Shown here piece by piece: positions 16,944 through 25,413 of a stretch of DNA of 35,892 nt. Position numbers and translations under genes: made by a program. The DNA comes from Candidatus Levybacteria bacterium RIFCSPHIGHO2_01_FULL_37_33 (GTDB lineage Bacteria > Patescibacteriota > Microgenomatia > Levybacterales > UBA12049): assembly GCA_001782085.1 (NCBI GenBank), contig MFNM01000013.1, positions 1-35,892 of the forward strand. Direction: 5' to 3'. The notes beneath the pieces are model-generated. The model made no database searches. It saw nothing but the letters and a program-made list of their open reading frames with translations, and was not told the DNA's origin. Each line of letters starts with the position of its first letter. Positions within the stretch are counted from its first letter, which is position 1.

Positions 16944-18476
16944 TTATCCAAGTGATATTACCATATCTCCTATAGTAAAGTCAAGGAAAGGAGAAATAAT
17001 TATGCCAGCTTCATTGCCTTTTTCTACCTTTGAGATGGAATTTTTGCCTTGTCGAAGAGATGAGATTATGCTCTCTCCTACAATCTCATCCTTTCTTGTA
17101 ATTCTTATCTTATCCCCTTTTGCCACTCTTCCTTCAAGCACCGCAACTCCTAAAACTTTAGTTTTTTCAAATGGGAACTGCGCAACTATCTTTGCTCGTC
17201 CCAGAGTTTCTTCGACAAGCGAAAGCTCTCTGCCTTCTAAAACATCTGTTATTTCATCTATCAGCTCGTAAATAAGATTGTAATTTTTAGCAAGAATTTT
17301 TTCTGTTTTTGCAAGTTTTATAATTTCGGGCTTAATCTTTATATTAAATCCAAGAACAATTGCGCCAACGGATTTTGCAAGCAAAAGATCTGCCGGTGTT
17401 ATATCCCCCGTTTTTTTGGACACAATGCTTATTTCCTTAGGAATTGCATTTGTTATGGCTTCTAGAGATCCCAAAGTATCCGCTACTATTATAATAGAGA
17501 GAAGCGGTGTCTCCTCGTTCAGGAAGGGAGATCCGCTTGCAGATGGTGCCGATTCAGATTTTTCTGAAGGGATGGCAAAAGGGACGACGACCTCAGCGCC
17601 GATCTTAGAACCCTTTTTAAAAACCGTACTCCCAACTTGCGGAACCTTTTCAAATCCTAAAACTTCAACTGCCTCACCCACTGTTGCCCTATCCACTCTT
17701 TTTCCCAAAGTGTCTGTAAGGCTCTTTACTCTTCCAAGTATCTCACCTGCTGATATTTCGTCTCTTACAGATAGAGTGCCATTTTTGATGACAACTGTTG
17801 ATACCGGTCCTATCCTCTGATCTCGTTTTGACTCGATAACTACTCCTTTAAATTCTTCTTCTTTCAAACTATCCAAACCTTCATTGCTCACTTCGAAAAC
17901 CAAAAGAATTAAACTTAAAAGCTCCTTAATATTTGTATTTGTTTTTGCAGATACTTCAATAACAGGGACATTTCCGCCATAACCTTCTAAAAGAACTCCT
18001 GCTTTTAAAAGCTCTCGTTTTACTTTTTCCGGATTTTTTTCGGCAAGATCCGATTTTGTCAAAACAACAATAAAAGGTACATCTGCCTCTTTTAAAAACT
18101 TAATGCTTTCTTTTGTCTGAGGTTTTACTCCATCCACAGATGAAACAACTAATAAGCCAATGTCTGCAGCCATAACTCCACGTCCGCGCATGTGGGAAAA
18201 TGCTTCGTGTCCCGGTGTATCAATAAAAGTAATAGCTCTTTTTTCTCCCTCATTTATAAACTCTATTTTTGACGCACCAATTCCCTGGGTAATTCCGCCG
18301 TGTTCCCTTTGTGCAATATTGGATTTTCGGATTGTATCTAGAAGTGTAGTTTTTCCGTGATCTACGTGACCTACTACGGCAACAACCGGAGGAACGGAAG
18401 CCGAAGGCTGAGTTCGCTTGCTTGACAAGCGTGGATCTTCCTTTGATTTAGAATTTGATTTTTCTTTTTTATCCAT
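16944..18476 (-). CDS. infB: Translation initiation factor IF-2 (short, no long N-terminal region)
   Basis: VAVVGHVDHGKTTLLDTI, TFIDTPGHEAFSHMRGRG, LTKSDL; IF-2 domains 2 and 3. Confidence 0.96.
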   Translation of the reverse strand: MDKKEKSNSKSKEDPRLSSKRTQPSASVPPVVAVVGHVDHGKTTLLDTIRKSNIAQREHGGITQGIGASKIEFINEGEKRAITFIDTPGHEAFSHMRGRGVMAADIGLLVVSSVDGVKPQTKESIKFLKEADVPFIVVLTKSDLAEKNPEKVKRELLKAGVLLEGYGGNVPVIEVSAKTNTNIKELLSLILLVFEVSNEGLDSLKEEEFKGVVIESKRDQRIGPVSTVVIKNGTLSVRDEISAGEILGRVKSLTDTLGKRVDRATVGEAVEVLGFEKVPQVGSTVFKKGSKIGAEVVVPFAIPSEKSESAPSASGSPFLNEETPLLSIIIVADTLGSLEAITNAIPKEISIVSKKTGDITPADLLLAKSVGAIVLGFNIKIKPEIIKLAKTEKILAKNYNLIYELIDEITDVLEGRELSLVEETLGRAKIVAQFPFEKTKVLGVAVLEGRVAKGDKIRITRKDEIVGESIISSLRQGKNSISKVEKGNEAGIIISPFLDFTIGDMVISLG

Positions 18477-18532
18477 AATATTTTTCCTAAGTTTATCTTT
18501 CCAAGTTTGTTATAAACAGCTTTCATGAAACT

Positions 18533-19687
18533 TTAGGCTGACTCTTCTTTAGATTTTTTTCCTGCTTTTTTTGCCTTCTTTGTTGATTTTTTTCTGGCGG
18601 AGCCAGATCCCGCTTTGCGGGACTTTTTTTGAATTTTTGGACTCATTTCTTTTTCTTCTTTTTTAACTTCTTCAATTTTTCCATTTTTATTTTTTATATT
18701 TTCCGAAGTTTCCTTGCCCGCCATAGCTTCAGCGACGGTGGGCTCTCCTTCAATTTCTATTCTATACTTAGTAAGTTTTGAGGCAAGGCGAACATTTTGC
18801 CCTTCTCTTCCAATCGCCAGAGAAAGCTCTTCCGATGGAACAAAAACATGGGCAGTTTTTTCATCTTCGTTTATTTCAACTCTTACATTTTTTGCAGGAG
18901 ACAAAGCTTGTCCAATATAATCTTTTAAGTTCTCTTGCCATTGAACAATATCTATTTTCTCAAGTCCCCCAAATTCCGCAATTACAGCCTGAACTCTTAC
19001 GCCTTTTTGACCAACGCAACTTCCAACCGGATCAATTCCCGATTGAGAAGAGTAAACGGCAATTTTACTTCTTGAGCCGGTCTCTCTTGCGATATCTTTT
19101 ATCTCAACACTTCCCTGCGCCACTTCCGGAACTTCTCTTTTAAAAAGGCCTTCCAAAAGCCCGTTGGCGGCTCTTGAAACTATTAGTTCTTCTCCCCGCA
19201 GTCCCTCTCTTATTTCCAAAAGATAAACGGTAAGTCTTTGATTTAAATGATATTTTTCATTTGGAATTTGCTCGTGAGAGGGCATAACTGCTTCTGTTTT
19301 GCCTACATCAACAATTATATTTGGACCTGCAAATCTCAATACCATTCCATTGACTACTGTTCCGATTCTCATTTTATAATCTGAAATAATTGCCTCTTTT
19401 TCTTTTTCTCTTATTTTCTGAAGAATAACCTGTTTTGCAGTTTGAGCCGCAATTCTTCCAAAACCGGGCGGAGTGACATCCTTATCTTTATAAAAAATTT
19501 TTGCCTCTCCACTGTTTTTATCCAAAGTTGCCGAGTGCTCCTCAATTTCTATTCCGGGATGGTCTTTTTTGTAGGCAGCCAGAATTGCATTCTTAACAGT
19601 GTCCAAAACCACAGAAACATCAACGCCGCGTTCGTTGGCGACCTGATTTAAGGCAAGTGAAAACTCACTTCTTTGAATTGCCGGCAT
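18533..19687 (-). CDS. nusA: Transcription termination/antitermination factor NusA
   Basis: NusA N-terminal, S1 and KH domains (GVRVQAVIAEFGGLEKIDIVQW; AIGREGQNVRLASKLTKYRIEIEGE); Lys-rich tail. Confidence 0.95.
   Translation of the reverse strand: MPAIQRSEFSLALNQVANERGVDVSVVLDTVKNAILAAYKKDHPGIEIEEHSATLDKNSGEAKIFYKDKDVTPPGFGRIAAQTAKQVILQKIREKEKEAIISDYKMRIGTVVNGMVLRFAGPNIIVDVGKTEAVMPSHEQIPNEKYHLNQRLTVYLLEIREGLRGEELIVSRAANGLLEGLFKREVPEVAQGSVEIKDIARETGSRSKIAVYSSQSGIDPVGSCVGQKGVRVQAVIAEFGGLEKIDIVQWQENLKDYIGQALSPAKNVRVEINEDEKTAHVFVPSEELSLAIGREGQNVRLASKLTKYRIEIEGEPTVAEAMAGKETSENIKNKNGKIEEVKKEEKEMSPKIQKKSRKAGSGSARKKSTKKAKKAGKKSKEESA
18593..18622. repeat. Twin-hairpin palindromic insert in nusA (30 bp)
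   Basis: TCTGGC-GGA-GCCAGA followed directly by TCCCGC-TTT-GCGGGA: two perfect 6-bp stems with 3-nt loops. Encodes SRKAGSGSAR. Confidence 0.8.
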
Positions 19688-19741
19688 GGTCGAAACAGTA
19701 TACCAAATTTGCTTCTATGTGGCAACGATCGAATACTAGTT

Positions 19742-19843
19742 TTATGAAGATTTTGTAATTATTATTGAATCGGAAGAATCTGTTAGAACAAGGATTTTGT
19801 CGCCGCGTTTTATTTCATATTTCAGTTTTTGTGTCAATCGCAT
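19742..19843 (-). pseudogene. 33-codon fragment resembling the C-terminus of the Clp gene across the cassette (or an AbrB-like fragment)
   Basis: MRLTQKLKYEIKRGDKILVLTDSSDSIIITKSS against the Clp C-terminus LAQKILKDEIKRGSKISISVDQNNNITI. Confidence 0.4.
19793..19818. repeat. Direct repeat, left copy (flanks the DUF5678/retropepsin cassette)
   Basis: GATTTTGtcGCCGCGTTTTATTTCAT; 24/26 identical to 20508-20533, with a perfect 17-nt core. Confidence 0.8.
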
Positions 19844-19856
19844 TTTGTGCTATAAT
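19828..19856 (+). promoter_or_regulatory. Extended -10 promoter (TGC-TATAAT) of the cassette
   Basis: TATAAT at 19851-19856 with upstream TG; -35 (TTTGTG) is weak. ATG at 19865. Confidence 0.6.
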
Positions 19857-19864
19857 TAGTATAC

Positions 19865-20062
19865 ATGAAAAAGCTTGATCTCAAGACACTTGCAAAATAT
19901 GGCAATCAGTATATCGCCCTGCCTACAGATTCTTCTAGAATAATTACTGCAGGAAATACTATTGAAGAACTCGAAAAAAAACTTAACAAACTTAACATTA
20001 AAGATGCAATAATTAGATATATTCCTCCTCTTGATAAATTTTTGTCTCCCGTATGCCGGTAA
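19865..20062 (+). CDS. DUF5678-like small protein
   Basis: LAKYGNQYIALPTDSSRIITAGNTIEELEKKLNKLNIKDAIIRYIPP. Confidence 0.55.
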   Translation: MKKLDLKTLAKYGNQYIALPTDSSRIITAGNTIEELEKKLNKLNIKDAIIRYIPPLDKFLSPVCR

Positions 20063-20472
20063 TCACTTATGATTATTTACCTACTCCTCATATCATAAAT
20101 GGTAGGCTTATTGCAATATATACTCCTATGGTTCCTATTAGACTTAGCGCGAGTCATAAAATGTATCCATACATTATCGACTGCCTTCTCGATTCGGGAG
20201 CAGACTTTAACCTATTCCCTGCGGTTGTTGGAGAGAAAATGGGTCTGAGGATTAAAAAAGGCAGGAAGACTGAGCATATTGGAATAGGAAATATAGGAAT
20301 TACAGCATACGTTCACTCTGTAAAATTATTTGTAAAAAACTACAGTTTTAAAACAGAAATGCATTTTAGTTATGACCACAGAATTCCTTTATTAGGAAGG
20401 GATGGTTTCTTCAAGTATTTCAAGAAAATTACTTTTGACCAGGAAGATCTCAAACTTAATCTCGAGTATTAA
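20053..20472 (+). CDS. Retropepsin-like aspartic protease
   Basis: DCLLDSGADFNLFPAVVGEKMGL (DSGA active-site motif) and LLGRDGFF. Overlaps the DUF5678-like gene by 10 nt. Confidence 0.75.
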   Translation: MPVITYDYLPTPHIINGRLIAIYTPMVPIRLSASHKMYPYIIDCLLDSGADFNLFPAVVGEKMGLRIKKGRKTEHIGIGNIGITAYVHSVKLFVKNYSFKTEMHFSYDHRIPLLGRDGFFKYFKKITFDQEDLKLNLEY

Positions 20473-22823
20473 ATAGTGATATTATTATTCTGGTCCACAG
20501 AAATTGAGATTTTGGAGCCGCGTTTTATTTCATCCTTTAAAATTTTTTGCGCAAGGAGGTCTTCGATGTTATCCTGAATGTAGCGGTTGATAGGTCTTGC
20601 ACCAAACTGCTCATCGAATCCTTCTTTGATAATCTTATCAATTAGTTTTTCATCAAAACTTACTGTTATATCCTGCTCTAGTATTTTTTCGGAAAGTTCT
20701 TTTAGAAGAATTTGGGTTACTTGTTGTACTTCGTTTTGCCCCAAGGGTTTAAAGACAATTATTCCATCGAATCTATTTAGAAGTTCCGGCTTAAAAATTT
20801 CCTTTGTCTGCAAAAACTCTAAAAGATTTTGCGCAAACTTTTTATCCATTGGTGTCCCTTTATTTACTTCTTCCCGAATAAACTCTGAGGCGGCATTTGA
20901 AGTTGCAATAATTATTGCATTGGTAAAAGAAACAGTTTTACCCTTGTTATCTGTAAGTCTTCCGTCATCAAGGACCTGGAGAAAAAGATTAAGGATGTTT
21001 GAACTTGCCTTTTCAAACTCATCCAAAAGAACCAAGGAAAAGGGACTATCTAATATTTTATCTATAAGCTCTCCCGGCATTTCTTCCTCGCCCGGCATTG
21101 AACCAAGCAATCTTTTTAAAGAATCGCCTTCTGAGTATTCGCTCATATCAAGTCTTATCATTTGATGCACCTTTCCAAAATATATTCGGGCGAGTGTTTT
21201 GGCAGTTTCAGTTTTTCCAACACCGGTTGGTCCAAGAAATAAAAATGATATTGGTTTATCTTTTATCGTCAAACCGGTTCTGAGTCTTCGCATGGCTTCT
21301 GAAACTTCGGACACTGCCTCATTTTGATCTATAATTCTTTTATGAATCTCATCCTCAAGATTTAGCAACAACTTTTTCTCTTCTTTTCCGGGTCTTCCTA
21401 TCGCAATATTTGTTTTCTCCTCAATTTTTTCGATAACATCTTTTTCCTCCACAATTGATTTGCCCGAAAGACTTACCGCTACAAGAGTGTCTTTCAATAA
21501 TGTTACCGCAGAGCCGGGAAGAACTCTGCTAGGAAGGTATTTCTTGGAATATTTAAGAGCCGCAATTAAAGCTTTATAAGAAATCTTTACTTGTGGATTT
21601 TCGAGTTCTTCGGATTTCTTAAAAAGCATCCCAAGAGCATTATTTTCATCCGGCTGCGCTATTTTTATAATTTCTAAGTTATTTGAAAAAGTCTTCCTTC
21701 CCTCTACAAATTTTTTATAAGCCCCATCCGTAATCGTTCCGATTATTCTTATAACCCCTCTTTCAATATAAGGAGTGAGTATTCCTGAAAGATCCAGATG
21801 GAAAGAGGATGAACCCAATATATTCTCAAAGGAAGGCAGGAAAATTATTATATTGCCTGCATGCGCTACTTCCTGGATGATATTATCAAGACGGTTCTCA
21901 AGATCTCCTGGGCTGGAAGTTCCCGCAACGAGCGCGTCTATCAAAAGTTGGTAAAATCTCTGATGATAGAGGCTTCCCTTTAAGTTTCCTACAAAACTTT
22001 CAAAAGCAAGAAACTCTGCAATTTCTTTCTTTCCTCCCCCCGGTTCTCCTACAAGAAGCGCGCTTTTATTTTTATACATTGTCTCAACAAGCTCTTCAAA
22101 TTCTTTTTCTCTTGCCGCAATAACAGGCTTATTTCTCAAAACTTCGGGCGTTAAATCAATCATGTATTTCTTGGTCTCGATTGTCCATCCCGTAGTCCAA
22201 TTTTCTCCTATACCTTCTCCCCAAAAGTTTATCTCAAAATGCTTTGGATTTTCCTCATCGGTAAATTTTGTTCTTGCCCAGGACAGAATTTGGAGCAGTT
22301 CTTCTTTTTTAAGGTTTTTATTAAACAAAAGTTTTGTTTTATCTTCTGTTAGTATTAAATATGAGGCTATCAAATCAGCGCAAGTAACAAATTTACCCCC
22401 CAGTCTCTTAACAAGACCAAAAGCGCTGCGGGTAATATCTTCTTTTGACACTTTTTCCGCAAAATCTATTTCTTTATTTAAGATATCAGCTTTTTGAAGA
22501 ATAAATTCCCCTGATTTTGTTTCCAAAAGTTTTTTTACAATGTCCTTTGAGCTTGTATTAAAATTAATTAAACTTAAGGCTTGAAGAGTAAATGAATTAT
22601 AAATATTTTTCCCGTCATTTTTACTTACTTCAATCTGCGGCTTTATCTTTGAAATCTTAAAACGGGAAAATACTTCAAGAATTAGAAAAAGTGAAAGATA
22701 AAATAAGGAAATATTGCTCTTTTCTGTCAAAACCAGAAAGAAAAGAATCAGTAACAATCCTATTCTTGAGAGTCTTAAAAATAAAGAGTTGTATATTGTG
22801 TAAATTCTTGCGTATTCTTTCAT
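20469..22823 (-). CDS. Membrane-anchored Clp/Hsp100 AAA+ protein with degenerate first ATPase module
   Basis: N-terminal TM region; D1 Walker A GEPGGGKKEI and Walker B-like IIIFLPSFEN (DE missing); D2 intact: [43 protein letters not shown]. Confidence 0.85.
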   Translation of the reverse strand: MKEYARIYTIYNSLFLRLSRIGLLLILFFLVLTEKSNISLFYLSLFLILEVFSRFKISKIKPQIEVSKNDGKNIYNSFTLQALSLINFNTSSKDIVKKLLETKSGEFILQKADILNKEIDFAEKVSKEDITRSAFGLVKRLGGKFVTCADLIASYLILTEDKTKLLFNKNLKKEELLQILSWARTKFTDEENPKHFEINFWGEGIGENWTTGWTIETKKYMIDLTPEVLRNKPVIAAREKEFEELVETMYKNKSALLVGEPGGGKKEIAEFLAFESFVGNLKGSLYHQRFYQLLIDALVAGTSSPGDLENRLDNIIQEVAHAGNIIIFLPSFENILGSSSFHLDLSGILTPYIERGVIRIIGTITDGAYKKFVEGRKTFSNNLEIIKIAQPDENNALGMLFKKSEELENPQVKISYKALIAALKYSKKYLPSRVLPGSAVTLLKDTLVAVSLSGKSIVEEKDVIEKIEEKTNIAIGRPGKEEKKLLLNLEDEIHKRIIDQNEAVSEVSEAMRRLRTGLTIKDKPISFLFLGPTGVGKTETAKTLARIYFGKVHQMIRLDMSEYSEGDSLKRLLGSMPGEEEMPGELIDKILDSPFSLVLLDEFEKASSNILNLFLQVLDDGRLTDNKGKTVSFTNAIIIATSNAASEFIREEVNKGTPMDKKFAQNLLEFLQTKEIFKPELLNRFDGIIVFKPLGQNEVQQVTQILLKELSEKILEQDITVSFDEKLIDKIIKEGFDEQFGARPINRYIQDNIEDLLAQKILKDEIKRGSKISISVDQNNNITI
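20508..20533. repeat. Direct repeat, right copy (inside the 3' end of the Clp gene)
   Basis: GATTTTGgaGCCGCGTTTTATTTCAT. Confidence 0.8.
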
Positions 22824-22824
22824 A

Positions 22825-23151
22825 CTAAGTGAAAATTAGCATTGCCGTGGCGATCGGCCAAAGAATAAAAAAGACAAAAAAGCTAATTTCCAAAAATAAA
22901 ATCAGAAGAAAAATTACAAGATCCGCTGCTATTACAAAAGTTTTTATGAAAATTCCCATGACGATTGAAAACACAACTAACCCTTTTCTGTATTCGTTCT
23001 TCCATGGCTTAAAATAAGTTTTTATTAAAAGGGGTAGGGACGAAAGCGCAAGCGCTGAACTATTTAACGAAGAAAAAAACCTCACAATCCCTATCGGCGC
23101 TTCAAAATACCAAAATTTTAAAAAAATTATGGGTAGTGATAAATAAAACAT
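22825..23151 (-). CDS. Small polytopic membrane protein
   Basis: 108 aa, several hydrophobic helices, next to the membrane Clp gene. Confidence 0.6.
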   Translation of the reverse strand: MFYLSLPIIFLKFWYFEAPIGIVRFFSSLNSSALALSSLPLLIKTYFKPWKNEYRKGLVVFSIVMGIFIKTFVIAADLVIFLLILFLEISFFVFFILWPIATAMLIFT

Positions 23152-23219
23152 GGGCAGATTGTACTTTTAGTTTAAGAGGTTTCTCTATAAATTGCAATTC
23201 GTCCCATTAAATGCAGGGT

Positions 23220-24884
23220 TTATTTCAGAGTACAAAATAATTGACAAAGCTGAAGATTCTTTTCGCCTGAGCAAAAGCTTGGATCAAAAATACAATTATA
23301 AAAGACTATCGGCGTTGGAGAAGGCGTCGGACTAGCTCCTCCCGAACCCCCGCCTGTTGGAGTTGGCGTTGGGGTAGGTGTCGGCACTCCTGGAGGTAAA
23401 GTCGGCGTTGGAGTAGAAGTTGTCCCGGGAGGCAGGGTTGGTGTTGGAGTAGTTGTGGGTGTTGGAGTCAATGTTGGGGTTGGAGTTGGAGTATTGGTTG
23501 GAGGTGGTTGCTCACTACCACATGCTTGAAGGGCTCTAAAGACATTTAGTCTTTTGCCAATCGGTTTATCGGTCGAAATAGGATCTGCGCTTGCAACTAA
23601 ACAATCACTGACTTGCTGTGGAGTAAGGTTTGGGTAAAGAGATAAAACAAGAGCCGCAGCTCCTGCAACATGAGGCGAGGCCATAGATGTTCCACTATGA
23701 GTTCCGTATCCATTGTCAGGTACCGTCGAAAGAATACTCGTCCCTGGAGCAGCTATTTCAACAGTGGAGCCATAATTTGACTCTTTTATTCCTATCTTCC
23801 ATATTGATCTACGATCCTGTGCATCTGTAGCTCCTACAGTAATCACTCCAGCACAGTTAGCTGGACTGAAACCTGACGCTGACACTCCATCATTTCCTGC
23901 CGCCACAACCACAACCACTCCTTTTTTTATGGCATAATCTATAGCACTTTGCTCACCTACGGAACAGGGGTCTTGATGTCCTATGCTCATGTTTATAACC
24001 CGTGTTCCCCTATCGGCTGCTGTCGATATGGCCGCAGGGATAGATAAACCAATAGGGCAACCGGATAACGTAACTCTTAATGACATTAACTTTACTTCCC
24101 AATTAATCCCAGGAACTCCTATACCGTTGTTACCAACTGCTCCTATGGTTCCCGCAACGTGCGTAGCGTGGTAACCACAAATTAAGTCATTTACTCTTTC
24201 TATGTCATTTAAATCTTCATGATCTGCAATCCCACTATCAATTACAGCAACTACTACTCCTCGGGAACCTGTTGCGATATCCCACGCGTTGGGCATATCA
24301 ATCTTTCTTAATCCCCACATTTCAGTGTCTAGGTATCTTGGGTCATTTGGAGTTATAAACATTTCCATTATATAGTTGGGTTCTGCCGATTCAATACCTT
24401 CAGCATTACTTAAAATCTTATGCACTAACCTAACATCAGTCCCCTTTCTTAGCTTCAGAATGTAAAATCTTCGTAAAATGGGGTCATTATTTGTAACGTG
24501 AAGCCTCTCTTGCGAGATAACCCCTATTCTTTTAAATAATTCTTCAAGAGTTTTAAGTTTTGTTTCAGGATTACTTGTGGGATTAAAAGTGTATTTTATT
24601 TTTAATAATACACCCTCTTCGATAATTTTTTTTCTTAAGTCTTCTGGAACATAACCATCCATATATTCAACTATAATCTCGTCGGGTACAAATTCTGCAT
24701 TCGCTGAAATAGGTATGATTTCCTTTACGGGGGGTTTTTGAGATTTTTTGCTAGAGATTAAAAAGAAGCTAAATAGACTTAAAAAAATGAAGAGAATTAC
24801 TAGCAATAGCTTGAGTTTTTTTCTGTTTATATTGACCTTTAGTTTATTTATTAGGTTCGGTATTTCAGAAAAGTTCTGGAACAT
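23220..24884 (-). CDS. Membrane-anchored subtilisin-like (S8) protease with fervidolysin-type prodomain, Pro/Thr stalk and four-Cys tail
   Basis: Asp VVVAVIDSGIADHEDL, His GYHATHVAGTIGAVGN, oxyanion Asn VVVVAAGNDG, Ser GTSMASPHVAGAAAL; prodomain FVPDEIIVEY..LSNAEGIESAEPNYIMEMF; TPTPTPT stalk. Confidence 0.93.
   Translation of the reverse strand: MFQNFSEIPNLINKLKVNINRKKLKLLLVILFIFLSLFSFFLISSKKSQKPPVKEIIPISANAEFVPDEIIVEYMDGYVPEDLRKKIIEEGVLLKIKYTFNPTSNPETKLKTLEELFKRIGVISQERLHVTNNDPILRRFYILKLRKGTDVRLVHKILSNAEGIESAEPNYIMEMFITPNDPRYLDTEMWGLRKIDMPNAWDIATGSRGVVVAVIDSGIADHEDLNDIERVNDLICGYHATHVAGTIGAVGNNGIGVPGINWEVKLMSLRVTLSGCPIGLSIPAAISTAADRGTRVINMSIGHQDPCSVGEQSAIDYAIKKGVVVVVAAGNDGVSASGFSPANCAGVITVGATDAQDRRSIWKIGIKESNYGSTVEIAAPGTSILSTVPDNGYGTHSGTSMASPHVAGAAALVLSLYPNLTPQQVSDCLVASADPISTDKPIGKRLNVFRALQACGSEQPPPTNTPTPTPTLTPTPTTTPTPTLPPGTTSTPTPTLPPGVPTPTPTPTPTGGGSGGASPTPSPTPIVFYNCIFDPSFCSGEKNLQLCQLFCTLK
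23320..23510. repeat. Low-complexity tandem repeat encoding the (TP)n stalk
   Basis: Repeated GTTGGAGTTGGNGT-type units on the + strand. Confidence 0.75.
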
Positions 24885-25407
24885 AGTTTAGTTCTACACT
24901 CTCAACTTCTTCACGCTCCTTTAATAGGAGGATTAATTTCTGTAAATCTACACCTTTCTTTAGTTTGAGAATAAAAAAAGTCTTTAGAACTGGGTCATTG
25001 GTCTCGTGGAGTCTTTCCTGGGATAACATTCCATTTGCCATCAAAAAATTCTCTAAAGATCTTTTTTTGCTATCATCATTTATTTCATCCGGCGATTGTC
25101 CACTTTTATATTTAACAATCACCTCATCGGGGACAAACGCGGGTGATGGTAATGGAGCTTGAGATAAAACAGGAGTAGGAATAGCAGCAGAGGTTGGAGT
25201 AGAAGTTGGAACTGGAGTTGGTGATGTACTCTTTTTTGTTTGGTTAAAAAACAAAAAAAGTGAAACTGGAATGCCAATAGTTAAAACTATTAGTAGGGTG
25301 ATGAAGATGGTTCTTCTTAAATTAAGTAATGTAGGTTTATTATCAGTTAAATTATTTTCTTGAGGCTGAATTGAGATATTTTGAGGATTTATGTTTTCAT
25401 CGCTCAT
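24865..25407 (-). CDS. Stand-alone membrane-anchored subtilase prodomain (no catalytic domain)
   Basis: TM, Pro/Thr linker, then FVPDEVIVKYKSGQ..NGMLSQERLHETNDPVLKTFFILKLKKGVDLQKLILLLKEREEVESVELNYVPELF, co-linear with the prodomain of the adjacent subtilase. Confidence 0.8.
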   Translation of the reverse strand: MSDENINPQNISIQPQENNLTDNKPTLLNLRRTIFITLLIVLTIGIPVSLFLFFNQTKKSTSPTPVPTSTPTSAAIPTPVLSQAPLPSPAFVPDEVIVKYKSGQSPDEINDDSKKRSLENFLMANGMLSQERLHETNDPVLKTFFILKLKKGVDLQKLILLLKEREEVESVELNYVPELF

Positions 25408-25413
25408 ACATTA

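Noticed and set aside
20587-21165. 192-aa plus-strand ORF inside the membrane Clp gene
   Set aside because: Antisense shadow of the conserved AAA+ D2 module.
23320-23510. Repeated GTTGGAGT-type units resembling a CRISPR or minisatellite
   Set aside because: They encode the Thr-Pro stalk of the subtilase; no constant-length spacers.
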